In this document: piece by piece, positions 15,888 through 24,606 of the stretch
Layout: every line of letters begins with the position of its first letter
How positions within the stretch are numbered: position 1 is the stretch's first letter
DNA from: Chromatocurvus sp964613795
Lineage (GTDB): Bacteria; Pseudomonadota; Gammaproteobacteria; Pseudomonadales; Halieaceae
Direction of reading: 5' to 3'
Assembly (NCBI GenBank): GCA_964613795.1
Contig: CAZTJR010000001.1
Coordinates: 186,001 to 250,000 of the forward strand
Length of the DNA: 64,000 nt
The notes under the pieces: model-generated
The model's input: the letters and a program-made list of their open reading frames with translations, nothing else
What the model was told of the DNA's origin: nothing
Databases searched by the model: none
Translations under genes and position numbers: made by a program

Positions 15888-17210
15888 CTAGCGGATCAGC
15901 CGAACTTCCTGGTTGACCGGGTACAGCCACTCGATACCGCGCGAGGTGAGCACCGCGTCGTCCTCAAGGGGTACACGCAGCTTCTTGCCGCCCCACTCGG
16001 GAATGGCCGTGTAGGCAAACAGCTCGATGGACAACAGGTTGCTTTCCGTCAGCATGTAGGTCATCCGTTCCGGGTTGAACCAGGCAATGGATGGGCCGAT
16101 GCCGTGACCGAGGTTGCCAACTGAGTGGCAGCCGATGATCACGTCGACGATGTTCTCGTCTTGCGTGGGGCTGTTGAAGGAATCCATGAAGCGGAAGCCC
16201 GCCTCATTGATCTTGCCCTGGAGCATCCGGTAGGCCTCGCCGGCGGTGACCCCGGCCTTGATGTTGGCCTTGAGCAGGTCGCGTACCTTGCGGCCGTTGT
16301 CGAAGGCGCGCTGTATGCTCTCGGGCAGGTGGGTCTCGCCCTCGCGCAGCACGTAGGCATGGCGCTTCATGTCCGTGTAGAAGTTCAGGTAACCCACGCC
16401 CCAGTCCACTGACAGGAAGTCCCCGCCCTGAATCACATGGTCATCCGAGGTGGCGACGATGCCGTCCGGCCCGGTCACATACACCGAGGGCATGCCGAAG
16501 GAGGTGCCCAGGTTGTTCTTGAACTGCTGCTCGTGCATCCACCAGGCCACCTCGCCGAGGGTGGTTTTCCCTGGCGTGATGACCTCGTTGGAGAAAGCCC
16601 GCTCGGCGATGTTACGCGACAGCTCTCCGGCCCGGGCGAAGCCCGCGATCTCGGTGGCCACGCGCCGCGAACGGAAGTCCGAGGCCAGTTTCTGCGCGGA
16701 GACGAAGCGGCTCGCGTAGCGTTCGCCGAGTTCCTCGGTCAGCTTTATGTGGGCCGTGTGTGTCAGGCCGTCGGCGCCGCCGATGTGCTCGGCGTAGTTC
16801 AGGGCGATGGTCTCCGGGTCACGGGCCTCCACGAAGGCCTTGAGATCGTCGGGGCTGCCGAAGATGTCGTAGGCTCCGTTGTCCTCGACAAGGGCCGTGC
16901 CCACGCCCAATACGGCGCGCTCGATGCGCCCCTCACCGCGGTCAGTGAAGATGTAGTAGCCCCACGACCCCGTGTAGCCCTTGCCCAGATCCTCGGTGAG
17001 TGGGTCGTCATAGCCCTCGCGATTCACTGTGATCCACATGTCCACGTCGTTCTCGCGCATCACCTCGGGCAGCACCAGGTCGAACTTCTCCTGGCGGATC
17101 TGGTTCATGAATTCCCAGCGTCGCTGGGCCTCACCCTTGGTGCTTGCCGCGTCTGCTGCAAGGCTGGCCCCGAGCAGGGCCACTCCGGCAATCAGGCTCA
17201 TGGTTTTCAT
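15888..17210 (-). CDS. M24 family metallopeptidase, exported (module C)
   Basis: The start is the ATG at 17210, which has AAAGGA 8 bases upstream and opens a clean signal peptide (MKTMSLIAGVALLGASLAADA). The frame runs open to 17396, but that extension overlaps the upstream gene and lacks a ribosome site. The protein is 440 residues. Likely metal ligands are the aspartates in SVDWG and YTDMKRHA, His in NLGHGIG, and Glu in SIELFAY and PLEDDA. It shares the VDMWI N-domain motif and SIEL...IPEW arrangement with the convergent M24 at 14412, so the two are paralogues meeting tail to tail. It is last in the minus-strand operon, 34 bases after the M1 gene. Confidence 0.87.
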   Translation of the reverse strand: MKTMSLIAGVALLGASLAADAASTKGEAQRRWEFMNQIRQEKFDLVLPEVMRENDVDMWITVNREGYDDPLTEDLGKGYTGSWGYYIFTDRGEGRIERAVLGVGTALVEDNGAYDIFGSPDDLKAFVEARDPETIALNYAEHIGGADGLTHTAHIKLTEELGERYASRFVSAQKLASDFRSRRVATEIAGFARAGELSRNIAERAFSNEVITPGKTTLGEVAWWMHEQQFKNNLGTSFGMPSVYVTGPDGIVATSDDHVIQGGDFLSVDWGVGYLNFYTDMKRHAYVLREGETHLPESIQRAFDNGRKVRDLLKANIKAGVTAGEAYRMLQGKINEAGFRFMDSFNSPTQDENIVDVIIGCHSVGNLGHGIGPSIAWFNPERMTYMLTESNLLSIELFAYTAIPEWGGKKLRVPLEDDAVLTSRGIEWLYPVNQEVRLIR

Positions 17211-17244
17211 TATCGTGTGTCCTTTTTCTGTGGTTCTATGCGTG

Positions 17245-19170
17245 TCACTGCGTGCCGATGGCGCGCGCCACGGCGCCCCGGGTAATCGGGTGGTAGCTGC
17301 CGCGGTTCTGCGCGAACAGGTCTCTGGCCAGCGCGGCGTCCACGCCGTTCTCCGCCAGTGCACGGTACACCGGTACCACGAGGTACATGCGGCCATAGCG
17401 CGCCAGGTGGGCTTTCAGCGCCGGATAGGCGGCCTCGAAGCGGGACTGGGCCACGCGCGTGAACCAGGCCCGGGTGATGGCGACGTTGCCGCTGTCACTG
17501 AAGCCGAAGTGGGCGTCGGCGGTGGCCAGCTGTCCGGCAGTAATATCCGCTGGCAGGGCCTCGATGAATTGCACGCGCGCCTGAGGACTCCAGCTGCCGG
17601 TGTCCCACTCGGCGAGATCCGCGTTATCACTGGCAAAGCCCCTGGCCGCCCTGGTCGCGGCTTCGAGTGTCTTTGAGACCGGCGGCTCGAAATCGTCGGG
17701 AATGCCAGGGCCGTAGAGCCACGCCTCGGCCTGCGCCCGGGAGAAAATGCCCGGGTAGGCGGAAAGCAGGTTTTCGTCGAGGTACTCGAGGAAATCCTCG
17801 GTGGTGATCGACTGCCAGGAGAAGGCCTTGAAATAGCCCTGCATGAAGGGGTCGAAGCGATTGCGCCCGAACTGACGCTCCATGTGCTCGAGGAAGAACT
17901 GCCCCTTGGGATACTGCATGCCCTGCTGCGGGCTTTCGCCGTCTTCCGGCAATACCTTCGCCGGCGCCAGGGCCTGGAAGTGCGTTGGCACTCGCTCGAG
18001 GTCCGCCTTCAGGCCGAGCCAGGAGAGCACGCGCTCCTCGTCGGCGCGATCCTGGCCATACAGCGCTTCCATGAGCCGCGCCTCCAGGTAGCTGGTGGTG
18101 CCCTCGTTCAGCCAGATGTCCCGCCAGGTGCGATTGGTCACCAGGTTGCCGGACCAGGAGTGGGCCAGTTCGTGGGCGATGAGGGACACCAGGCTGCGAT
18201 CACCCGCCAGCACGCTTGAAGTGATAAAGGAGAGCCGCGGGTTCTCCATGCCGCCGTAGGGAAAGGCGGGCGGCAGGATGAGAAGGTCGTAGCGCCCCCA
18301 GTCATAGGGACCGAAGCGCTTCTCCGCCATGTCCAGCATGTCCTGGGTGCCGGCGAATTCCCAGGCGGAGGCCTCGAGCAGCGCTGGCTCGGTGTAGACG
18401 CCCGTATCCTCTCCCAGCGCCTCGAAGTGCAGATCGCCCGCCGCGATCGCCAGCAGGTAGGAGGGGATGGGCTGGGGCATCTCGAAGTGGTATTCCCCGT
18501 CGCGCGGCGTGTCCGGATCATTGTCGGCACTCATTACCGCGCGCATGTCATCCGGGGTACGCAAGGTCGCTTCGTAGGTGATGCGTGCGGCGGGCGAGTC
18601 CTGTAGGGGCACCCAGCTGCGCGCGTGGATGGCCTGGGACTGGGAGAACATGAGGGGATGCTCACCGCCCGCGGTGAGGGAGGGCGGTAGCCATTGCAGG
18701 GCCGAGGCGTCCGGGCTGGAGGCGTAGGAGACCGTCAGCTCGAAGTCGCCCTCGGGGTCGAAGCCGGCGGGAAACTCCACCACCAGTGGCCGGCCGAGCA
18801 GCGGGTGCCGATTGCCGAGGTGGAAAGTTGCGCGCCACTGTTGACCCGCTCCGGGAAGCGAGACATGGGCATCGAGGATGCTCAAATCACGGGTATCCAG
18901 GACCACGCGGGTGAGTGCCGGGTCCAGGCGGCGCATGTGCAGCGTGGCACTGCCTTCCAGCCGCCTGCGCTCGAAGTCCACGGACAGATCCAGCGCCAGG
19001 TGCTTCGTGACCACGCGCCCGGTTTCGGCGAAGGAGTAGTAATCGTGGTGCGGCTCGTAGGGCTCGGGGCCGGTGGGCATTGTCCCGACCTGCGCGAACG
19101 TGGCAGGCGCGAGCGCGGCGCCGAGCAGAAACGCGGCGCCGTTGGTCAGGGTCATGGACTTCATCAGCAT
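17245..19170 (-). CDS. M1 family aminopeptidase, leukotriene-A4-hydrolase-like, exported
   Basis: A 641-residue protein with a signal peptide ending near ATFAQ. It has an N-terminal beta-saddle domain, the GGMENP exopeptidase motif, His333-Glu334-x-x-His337 (HELAHSW), the zinc ligand Glu356 in LNEGTTSY, and a helical C-terminal domain, which is the LTA4H/aminopeptidase-B layout and length. Family members remove N-terminal residues. The start lies 3 bases after the stop of the S15-type gene, with GGAG inside that gene's end, so translation is probably coupled. An alternative ATG is at 19164. This is the second M1 enzyme in the island and differs clearly from the shorter lipoprotein form at 12377. 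Confidence 0.93.
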   Translation of the reverse strand: MLMKSMTLTNGAAFLLGAALAPATFAQVGTMPTGPEPYEPHHDYYSFAETGRVVTKHLALDLSVDFERRRLEGSATLHMRRLDPALTRVVLDTRDLSILDAHVSLPGAGQQWRATFHLGNRHPLLGRPLVVEFPAGFDPEGDFELTVSYASSPDASALQWLPPSLTAGGEHPLMFSQSQAIHARSWVPLQDSPAARITYEATLRTPDDMRAVMSADNDPDTPRDGEYHFEMPQPIPSYLLAIAAGDLHFEALGEDTGVYTEPALLEASAWEFAGTQDMLDMAEKRFGPYDWGRYDLLILPPAFPYGGMENPRLSFITSSVLAGDRSLVSLIAHELAHSWSGNLVTNRTWRDIWLNEGTTSYLEARLMEALYGQDRADEERVLSWLGLKADLERVPTHFQALAPAKVLPEDGESPQQGMQYPKGQFFLEHMERQFGRNRFDPFMQGYFKAFSWQSITTEDFLEYLDENLLSAYPGIFSRAQAEAWLYGPGIPDDFEPPVSKTLEAATRAARGFASDNADLAEWDTGSWSPQARVQFIEALPADITAGQLATADAHFGFSDSGNVAITRAWFTRVAQSRFEAAYPALKAHLARYGRMYLVVPVYRALAENGVDAALARDLFAQNRGSYHPITRGAVARAIGTQ

Positions 19171-19173
19171 GAT

Positions 19174-21096
19174 TCAGGGCGTCTCCGTGATGGGAACGGT
19201 GGTGAGCACGATGCGCGAGGGGTACCCGGGGCCGAAGTGCACGGCATTAATGGCAACCACGGGGTCGGTTTCGGTCGCGATGTCACCGCCGGTATTCAGG
19301 TTGCGGGCGAAACGCGGGAAATTGCTGCTCGACACCTCCAGGCGGATCCGGTGTCCGGTCTTGAACACGTTGCTCGTGGCCATCGGCCCCAGGCGCAGCT
19401 CGACGACCTCGTCGTCCTTCAGGAAGACCTCGCGGTCATAGCCCTCGCGATAGCGTGCCCGCTGTATCGTTTCGTCCAGGTTCCAGGCGGTGCCGTCGGG
19501 CTCCACGTCCACGAGCTTGGCCGTGAAGTCGGTATCGCGGGCGTCCGACGACACGTACAGCACCACTTCTACCGGTCCGCTCACCTCCAGGTCTGCCTGC
19601 AGGGGCTCGCTGGTGTACACCAGCACATCGCCGCGCGCCTCAATCGGTCGCTGGTCAAAGCTTCCCGGCAGCAGGGCGTCACCCAGGCAGCAGAGGTTGC
19701 CGCCCAGTGACGGCACGGGATTCATGGGGTCGTAGCGGAAACGCTCAGCTGTGGCCTCGTCGGGGGCCGTCGCCGTGAGCCGACCGTCCCCGGCAAGGCC
19801 GCTGGCATTGCCGGTGCTGGACAGGAACAGCGTGCGCGTGTCGGCGTTCTGCGGTGGCCAGGTGTCGGCGCTGCGCCAGGTATTCTCGCCCATGGCGAAA
19901 TAGCGGACCCGCGGCTGCTCGCCACGCGCGAAGCTGTTGTCCTCACCCTTCATGTAATGATCGAGGAAATCGTAGACTATCTCGTCCAGGCCGAAGTCCA
20001 CGATGCCCATGTCGCGCTCGCCGACCACGTGGGGCTGTCGCAGGCGGTACATGTGGCAGTGCTCGGTCGGGGCGACAATCATGTACTGGGCGTCGCGGAC
20101 CGCCGCGGAACTGGCGTTGCGGCGTACGTGGTTGTAGAGCGCGAGGTTGGGGGCCACCGAAAGGTCGTACCAGGAATTGACCCACAGTGCCGGGACCGTG
20201 AAATCCTCGTCGTCGTGGTACAGGCCGCCCTGGTACCAGCCCGGATGGTCCGGACCGCGGCGGATCATCTCGTCGAAGACGCCGGGAGTGCCGCCGGCGC
20301 CAGTGATCATGCCGGTCAGTGGCAGGTGCCGCGTCGCCTCGCCCCAGTCCGGATTCGGCAGCCCGGGCACCAGGTCGTAGTAGCGCTCGGCACGCAGGCG
20401 CTCCTCGCGGGTCATGTCGTTGGGAAACTGCGGGCGCAGCAGGTTTTGCTCGCCGTAGAGCCAGGCGACCATGGGCAGTGACACCACCCCGCCGCGATAG
20501 AAGTTGCCCTGCTCGTAGTGCGGGCCCATGCGTCCGATGCCGGCACCCATGCCCATGGGCACGGCGGCGGCGTGAGCCGGATGCGGCTCGCTGGCGAGTC
20601 CCATGATCCACTCCGCAGTGGATGAGCAGCCGATGGTCCCCACTTTGCCGTTGGACCATTCCTGCCCGGCAATCCAGGTGAGCGTGTCGTGTCCGTCCGT
20701 GCGCGGGCGCCCAAGGATCTCCCAGTCGCCTTCCGAGAAGAACTTGCCGCGCTCGTTCTGCATGACAAAGGCGTAGCCGTGTTCTATGGCGTCGAGGGCG
20801 AACTTGAGGTTGGCGTCGGAGTAGTCCGGGTTGGGTTCCTTCTTTTCGCTGATGTTGTAGGGCGAGCGCCAGAGAATGGCAGGCACCGGCCCCTCTGCCT
20901 CTTTCGGCAGATAGACCCGCGTCGCGAGGCGGACGCCGTCACGCATCGGCACCATGATGGCGCGCTCGATGTGTGAAGCATCCTCGAGTGCGTCGCGACG
21001 TACCTCGTCGCTGACGAGGTGTATCTGTGCCGCGGCGCCGATGGTCACGCTCGCCAGCGCCAAGGCCAGCACCTGTGCCGTACCCTTTCCCATCAT
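19174..21096 (-). CDS. CocE/NonD-type hydrolase (S15 Xaa-Pro dipeptidyl-peptidase superfamily), exported
   Basis: A 640-residue protein with a signal peptide ending near GAAAQ. An N-terminal alpha/beta-hydrolase domain has the nucleophile region GTIGCSSTAEW (Ser158 is the likely nucleophile), followed by the acid-residue region WVNSWYDLS and the histidine region APTEHCHM. The C-terminal jelly-roll domain (roughly the last 220 residues, ending with ARNLNTGGD) is typical of CocE and PepX. Members hydrolyse Xaa-Pro dipeptidyl bonds, cocaine-like esters or glutaryl-amides. The peptidase neighbours favour a peptidase or amidase role. It starts 40 bases after the DUF885 stop and runs directly into the M1 gene. 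Confidence 0.88.
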   Translation of the reverse strand: MMGKGTAQVLALALASVTIGAAAQIHLVSDEVRRDALEDASHIERAIMVPMRDGVRLATRVYLPKEAEGPVPAILWRSPYNISEKKEPNPDYSDANLKFALDAIEHGYAFVMQNERGKFFSEGDWEILGRPRTDGHDTLTWIAGQEWSNGKVGTIGCSSTAEWIMGLASEPHPAHAAAVPMGMGAGIGRMGPHYEQGNFYRGGVVSLPMVAWLYGEQNLLRPQFPNDMTREERLRAERYYDLVPGLPNPDWGEATRHLPLTGMITGAGGTPGVFDEMIRRGPDHPGWYQGGLYHDDEDFTVPALWVNSWYDLSVAPNLALYNHVRRNASSAAVRDAQYMIVAPTEHCHMYRLRQPHVVGERDMGIVDFGLDEIVYDFLDHYMKGEDNSFARGEQPRVRYFAMGENTWRSADTWPPQNADTRTLFLSSTGNASGLAGDGRLTATAPDEATAERFRYDPMNPVPSLGGNLCCLGDALLPGSFDQRPIEARGDVLVYTSEPLQADLEVSGPVEVVLYVSSDARDTDFTAKLVDVEPDGTAWNLDETIQRARYREGYDREVFLKDDEVVELRLGPMATSNVFKTGHRIRLEVSSSNFPRFARNLNTGGDIATETDPVVAINAVHFGPGYPSRIVLTTVPITETP

Positions 21097-21136
21097 GCGT
21101 CGTCTCCCGTCAATGCACTCCTGTCGACCGGCGCTG

Positions 21137-22816
21137 TCAGAATGGCTTGTCTGCGGCGTTCTGCATGATCCTGCGAATCTCAGTGTCGTCTCCCGTGAGC
21201 TGCCAGTGCACCAGAGAGGTCGGTACGCTGCCCGCGCTGTTCAATTCGCGGAAGAAGTCCTTGATCGTATAGTCCTGGTCCTCGGTCTGGCGGTGACGGT
21301 GTGCCAGGAGGCGCTCGAGCAGATATTTGCCGGTCACGTAGCTGGTGCCATAGCCGGGCTGTCGCAGATAAAGCTGCTGCTCGAACTGGAGTAGTTCGGG
21401 CTCATTGTCCATCCAGCCCCGGGGTGTCCACTTCACGTGTACCTGACTGGCCTCGGCCATGTCCATCTCGTTGGCGTGGGCATACAGGGAACCCAGGCCG
21501 CGCGCTGCGCGCTGCGCAAGCATGATCCAGACGAGCTCCCGGGAGCGCGGGCTGTCCTCGTACAGGCCCGCGTGCATGAACATTTCCTCTACGCCGGTGG
21601 CGGTACCCTCGTTGCGGCTGTCAAAGATGTTGTAGAGCAGCGGGCCGCGGCGGATCGGACTCGGGTGCGGCTCATACTCCATCTGCGCGAGGTCAAACCA
21701 GTGATAGAAGTGGGAGTACAGCGGCGTCGGATCGATATGAGCACCGATGGAGAAGAAATTGCGCGTCTCTGCAGGCACGTACTCCACCAGGTGTTCGCGC
21801 AGCGCGGGCTCCAGGTAGTTCTTTTCGGGCAGAATATCCTCGTCAATGAGCCAGCGGATGAATTCGCCGGCCTTGCGGTCTGCCAGCGCGTCGAGCTCTT
21901 CCTTCGTATCTGCCGCGCGTGCCGGCGGCAGTTCGCGATTGGCGTGCTCCTCCAGCTTGAGTGACGACCAGGACCGATCGACTTCCCGCTCGAGCAGGCG
22001 CACCTCATCCATCCAGGTCATCGGAACATAGTGAACCTGCTGCAGAAGCCAGCTGTAGTTGTCGCGGCCGACGCCGGATGGGCCATTCTTTGAGGGCAGC
22101 TCTGCTTTCAGCCAGCTGACCAGATCCGTCGTTGCCGCACTGGCCTCGTCAAGTGCAGCAGTCATCGCTTCGCTGGGCGAGCTAATCTGTTCCCGAATCT
22201 TATCAAGAAGATCACCCTGGCCCTCAATGTTGCGGATGCCGGCACGCCACAGATCGCGTGCATTACCCGTCAGGTTCTGCCTGGCCTGCTGCATCAGCGG
22301 TGGAATGACCGCCAGCTCCGACAGCATTCGCTGCTCTTCAGCCTCGGACAGCGGGAACTCGTAGGTCCACAGCTCCAGTATGGCGTGATGGGTCGGTCCT
22401 TCGTGTGCCGGGACATCGCTCTTGTAGTCCCAGATTGTCTGGTAGAAAGCCGGATCGCGGACCCAGGGCTTGAGTACCTTGTGGTTGAACTCAAAGCCAT
22501 TCATTTCGGCGCGTACCATGTGCCAGTCGACCTGCTGCTCAACGGGCCAGGTAGATGTCTCGATGGCCGCCAGCCGATCGCGCAGGGCCTCGAATTCGGG
22601 ATAGGCGCTGTCGAAGCGCTCGGCCGTGTAATCCGGCGCGCCATCGCGCAGCGGCGGCGTCTCGAACTCGCGCCATTCCGTAAACAGGTCGGTCAGGGCA
22701 GCGTAGTTGTCGGGTCTGCTGTCACCGGTCTGCGCGCTGGCGACGGATACCAGGCCGAGAAGTCCCAGCAGAAAGCCAATGCCTGCCGGCAGGATTCTGA
22801 CGTTGCTCAGATTCAT
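21137..22816 (-). CDS. DUF885 family protein, putative secreted metallohydrolase
   Basis: A 559-residue protein with a Sec signal peptide (cleavage near SVASAQ) and AGGA 8 bases before the ATG. It has the all-helical DUF885 layout: an N-terminal substrate-distance domain, then EGTATGVEEMF in place of the usual EGWAxYxE active-site helix, and the closing PGYGTSYVTGK segment. DUF885 proteins are thought to be related to gluzincin-type peptidases, but biochemical evidence is sparse. The Trp-to-Thr change in the EGWA motif may reflect a subfamily. It opens the distal minus-strand peptidase operon (DUF885, S15, M1, M24) and is separated from the phosphatase gene by 156 bases. Confidence 0.8.
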   Translation of the reverse strand: MNLSNVRILPAGIGFLLGLLGLVSVASAQTGDSRPDNYAALTDLFTEWREFETPPLRDGAPDYTAERFDSAYPEFEALRDRLAAIETSTWPVEQQVDWHMVRAEMNGFEFNHKVLKPWVRDPAFYQTIWDYKSDVPAHEGPTHHAILELWTYEFPLSEAEEQRMLSELAVIPPLMQQARQNLTGNARDLWRAGIRNIEGQGDLLDKIREQISSPSEAMTAALDEASAATTDLVSWLKAELPSKNGPSGVGRDNYSWLLQQVHYVPMTWMDEVRLLEREVDRSWSSLKLEEHANRELPPARAADTKEELDALADRKAGEFIRWLIDEDILPEKNYLEPALREHLVEYVPAETRNFFSIGAHIDPTPLYSHFYHWFDLAQMEYEPHPSPIRRGPLLYNIFDSRNEGTATGVEEMFMHAGLYEDSPRSRELVWIMLAQRAARGLGSLYAHANEMDMAEASQVHVKWTPRGWMDNEPELLQFEQQLYLRQPGYGTSYVTGKYLLERLLAHRHRQTEDQDYTIKDFFRELNSAGSVPTSLVHWQLTGDDTEIRRIMQNAADKPF

Positions 22817-22972
22817 GTTCTATTCCTCATTATGTGTTGGCCGCTTTTTAACCCGGCGACCGGACATTCTGCTAACTTCCTTATTCTGCGTCAGACTGAG
22901 GGAAAATGCGACCGGAGCGTAGCGAGGGGAAAAATGCCTCCAGGTAAGAAGGCCGGCCTGAGCCTGCCGTGT

Positions 22973-24559
22973 TCAGACAGGCTGCAGAACCTGCGTGAAC
23001 AGGTTGCTGCCGGCGGTGTCTCTTAGGGTTACCGTCATGGCGTGGGTGTCGGCGGCGATGTCAACCTGCCCGAAAAACTGCCTGCCGGACAGGGGCGACA
23101 GATTTGCTGTCCCCTCTGGCGCGCCGCGCTGGTAGACGACCTGCGGTCCGAAGGTATTGTCCATGGTATTGCCGCCGAAAGTGCCGGCGTTCAGCGGGCC
23201 ACTGACGAATTCCCAGAAAGGCGCAAAGTCCCGGTACGCGGCCCTGGCGGGGTCGTAGTAGTGTGCCGCGGTATAGTGAACATCGGCGGTCAGCCAGACG
23301 ATATTCTGCACGGCATTGTCCCGCAGGTGCGTGAGAAGGTCGGCAATTTCCAGCTCACGTCCTGCAGCCGGGCCGTCCCTGAGCGCGATGCCCTCTGCTC
23401 CGCGCTGTGTCTGCCAGTCGTCATAAATAATGACGCCCAGCGGCATATCCGAGGCGATGACTTTCCAGGTAGCGGTGCTTTCCACCAGTGCTCGCTTTAG
23501 CCAGCGCAGCTGCGCGGCGCCGATGATCCGCGATTCGGGTGACAGCGTCGTGAACTGCTCGTTGCTGTTGCGGCCGCGGTAGGAGCGCAGGTCGATGCGA
23601 AACACCTCCAGCGCCGGGCCGTAGGGGAAGCGGTCGTAGAGGCGCTCCGGATCCAGCGGGTGGCGGCGTGTCGGGGTGTATTCCTGAAAAGCGCGCATGG
23701 CCCGCGCCGCCAGCCGCGCCACCGAGGACTCCCGGTAGCGTGGGTCTTCGCTCTTGCGCATCTCCCAATACCAGTTGTTGGTGACCTCATGATCGTCCCA
23801 CTGGGCAATCACCGGCACATTGCGATAGAAGTCCCGCAGCCCCTCGTCCATGAGGTTGTAGCGATACTGGCCGCGATAATCGTCCAGGCTCTCTGCCACG
23901 CGTGATTTGGGCTCCGTAACCAGGTTGCGCCAGACCTGCCCGTCATCCAGTTCCACGCGGGCGGAGAGCGGGTTGTCGGCGTAGATCGCATCGCCGGAGT
24001 GAATAAAAAAGTCCGGCTCCAATCCGGCCATGCGCCGGTAGATGGGCATGCCGCCGATGTCCGGGTTGATGCCCCAGCCCTGGCCGACGGTGTCGCCGGA
24101 CCACAGGAAGCGGATGTCGCGGTCGCCCTCAGGCGGTGTGCGGAAGCTGCCCTGCACGGGTTCGCTGCGGCTGCGGTAGTCGGCCAGGTCGAGGAAGTCC
24201 ACCGTGTAATGAATGTCACTCCCGGCCGGCAGATTGCTGATCAGCACTTTGCCGGTGTGGTCGGTATCCTGCAGCGTGTGCAGCTGATGCTCACCCCCGA
24301 TGCTGGAAAAATCCGGCGCCGTCGACCAGCGCACCCGCATGCGGGCATCGCGGTCGGTGCGCGACCAGATGACCGCGCTGTCGCCGCGCAGGTCGCCAAT
24401 CTGTACACCGCTGCCGGTGTCGGGCAGCGTCCGGCCGCGATTGCCGGCGGCGCGCACGAACGCCGGTGCCATGCCCCCGGCGAGCGCAGAAGCGCCCAGG
24501 CCAGCTCGCAGCAACTGGCGGCGTGACAGGCCGCGCCGCGATTCTCGCTGTCTACTCAT
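22973..24559 (-). CDS. PhoD-like alkaline phosphatase/phosphodiesterase, Tat-exported
   Basis: A 528-residue protein with a twin-arginine signal (SRRQLLRAGLG then a hydrophobic segment) and AGGGAAG 8 bases before the ATG. The N-terminal roughly 110 residues form the PhoD N-domain. The metallophosphatase core follows with WSGDTVGQG, HSGDAIYADN, the QWDDHEVTNN signature and WLTADVHYTAA. PhoD enzymes hydrolyse phosphomonoesters and diesters in the periplasm using Ca/Fe. It follows the module C receptor by 47 bases on the same strand, so the receptor may deliver a phosphorylated ligand, or the gene may serve general phosphate salvage. Confidence 0.92.
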   Translation of the reverse strand: MSRQRESRRGLSRRQLLRAGLGASALAGGMAPAFVRAAGNRGRTLPDTGSGVQIGDLRGDSAVIWSRTDRDARMRVRWSTAPDFSSIGGEHQLHTLQDTDHTGKVLISNLPAGSDIHYTVDFLDLADYRSRSEPVQGSFRTPPEGDRDIRFLWSGDTVGQGWGINPDIGGMPIYRRMAGLEPDFFIHSGDAIYADNPLSARVELDDGQVWRNLVTEPKSRVAESLDDYRGQYRYNLMDEGLRDFYRNVPVIAQWDDHEVTNNWYWEMRKSEDPRYRESSVARLAARAMRAFQEYTPTRRHPLDPERLYDRFPYGPALEVFRIDLRSYRGRNSNEQFTTLSPESRIIGAAQLRWLKRALVESTATWKVIASDMPLGVIIYDDWQTQRGAEGIALRDGPAAGRELEIADLLTHLRDNAVQNIVWLTADVHYTAAHYYDPARAAYRDFAPFWEFVSGPLNAGTFGGNTMDNTFGPQVVYQRGAPEGTANLSPLSGRQFFGQVDIAADTHAMTVTLRDTAGSNLFTQVLQPV

Positions 24560-24606
24560 GGGTTGCTTCCCTTATTGCAGCCTTGCTGCATTGTGTCTTC
24601 CCTGGC

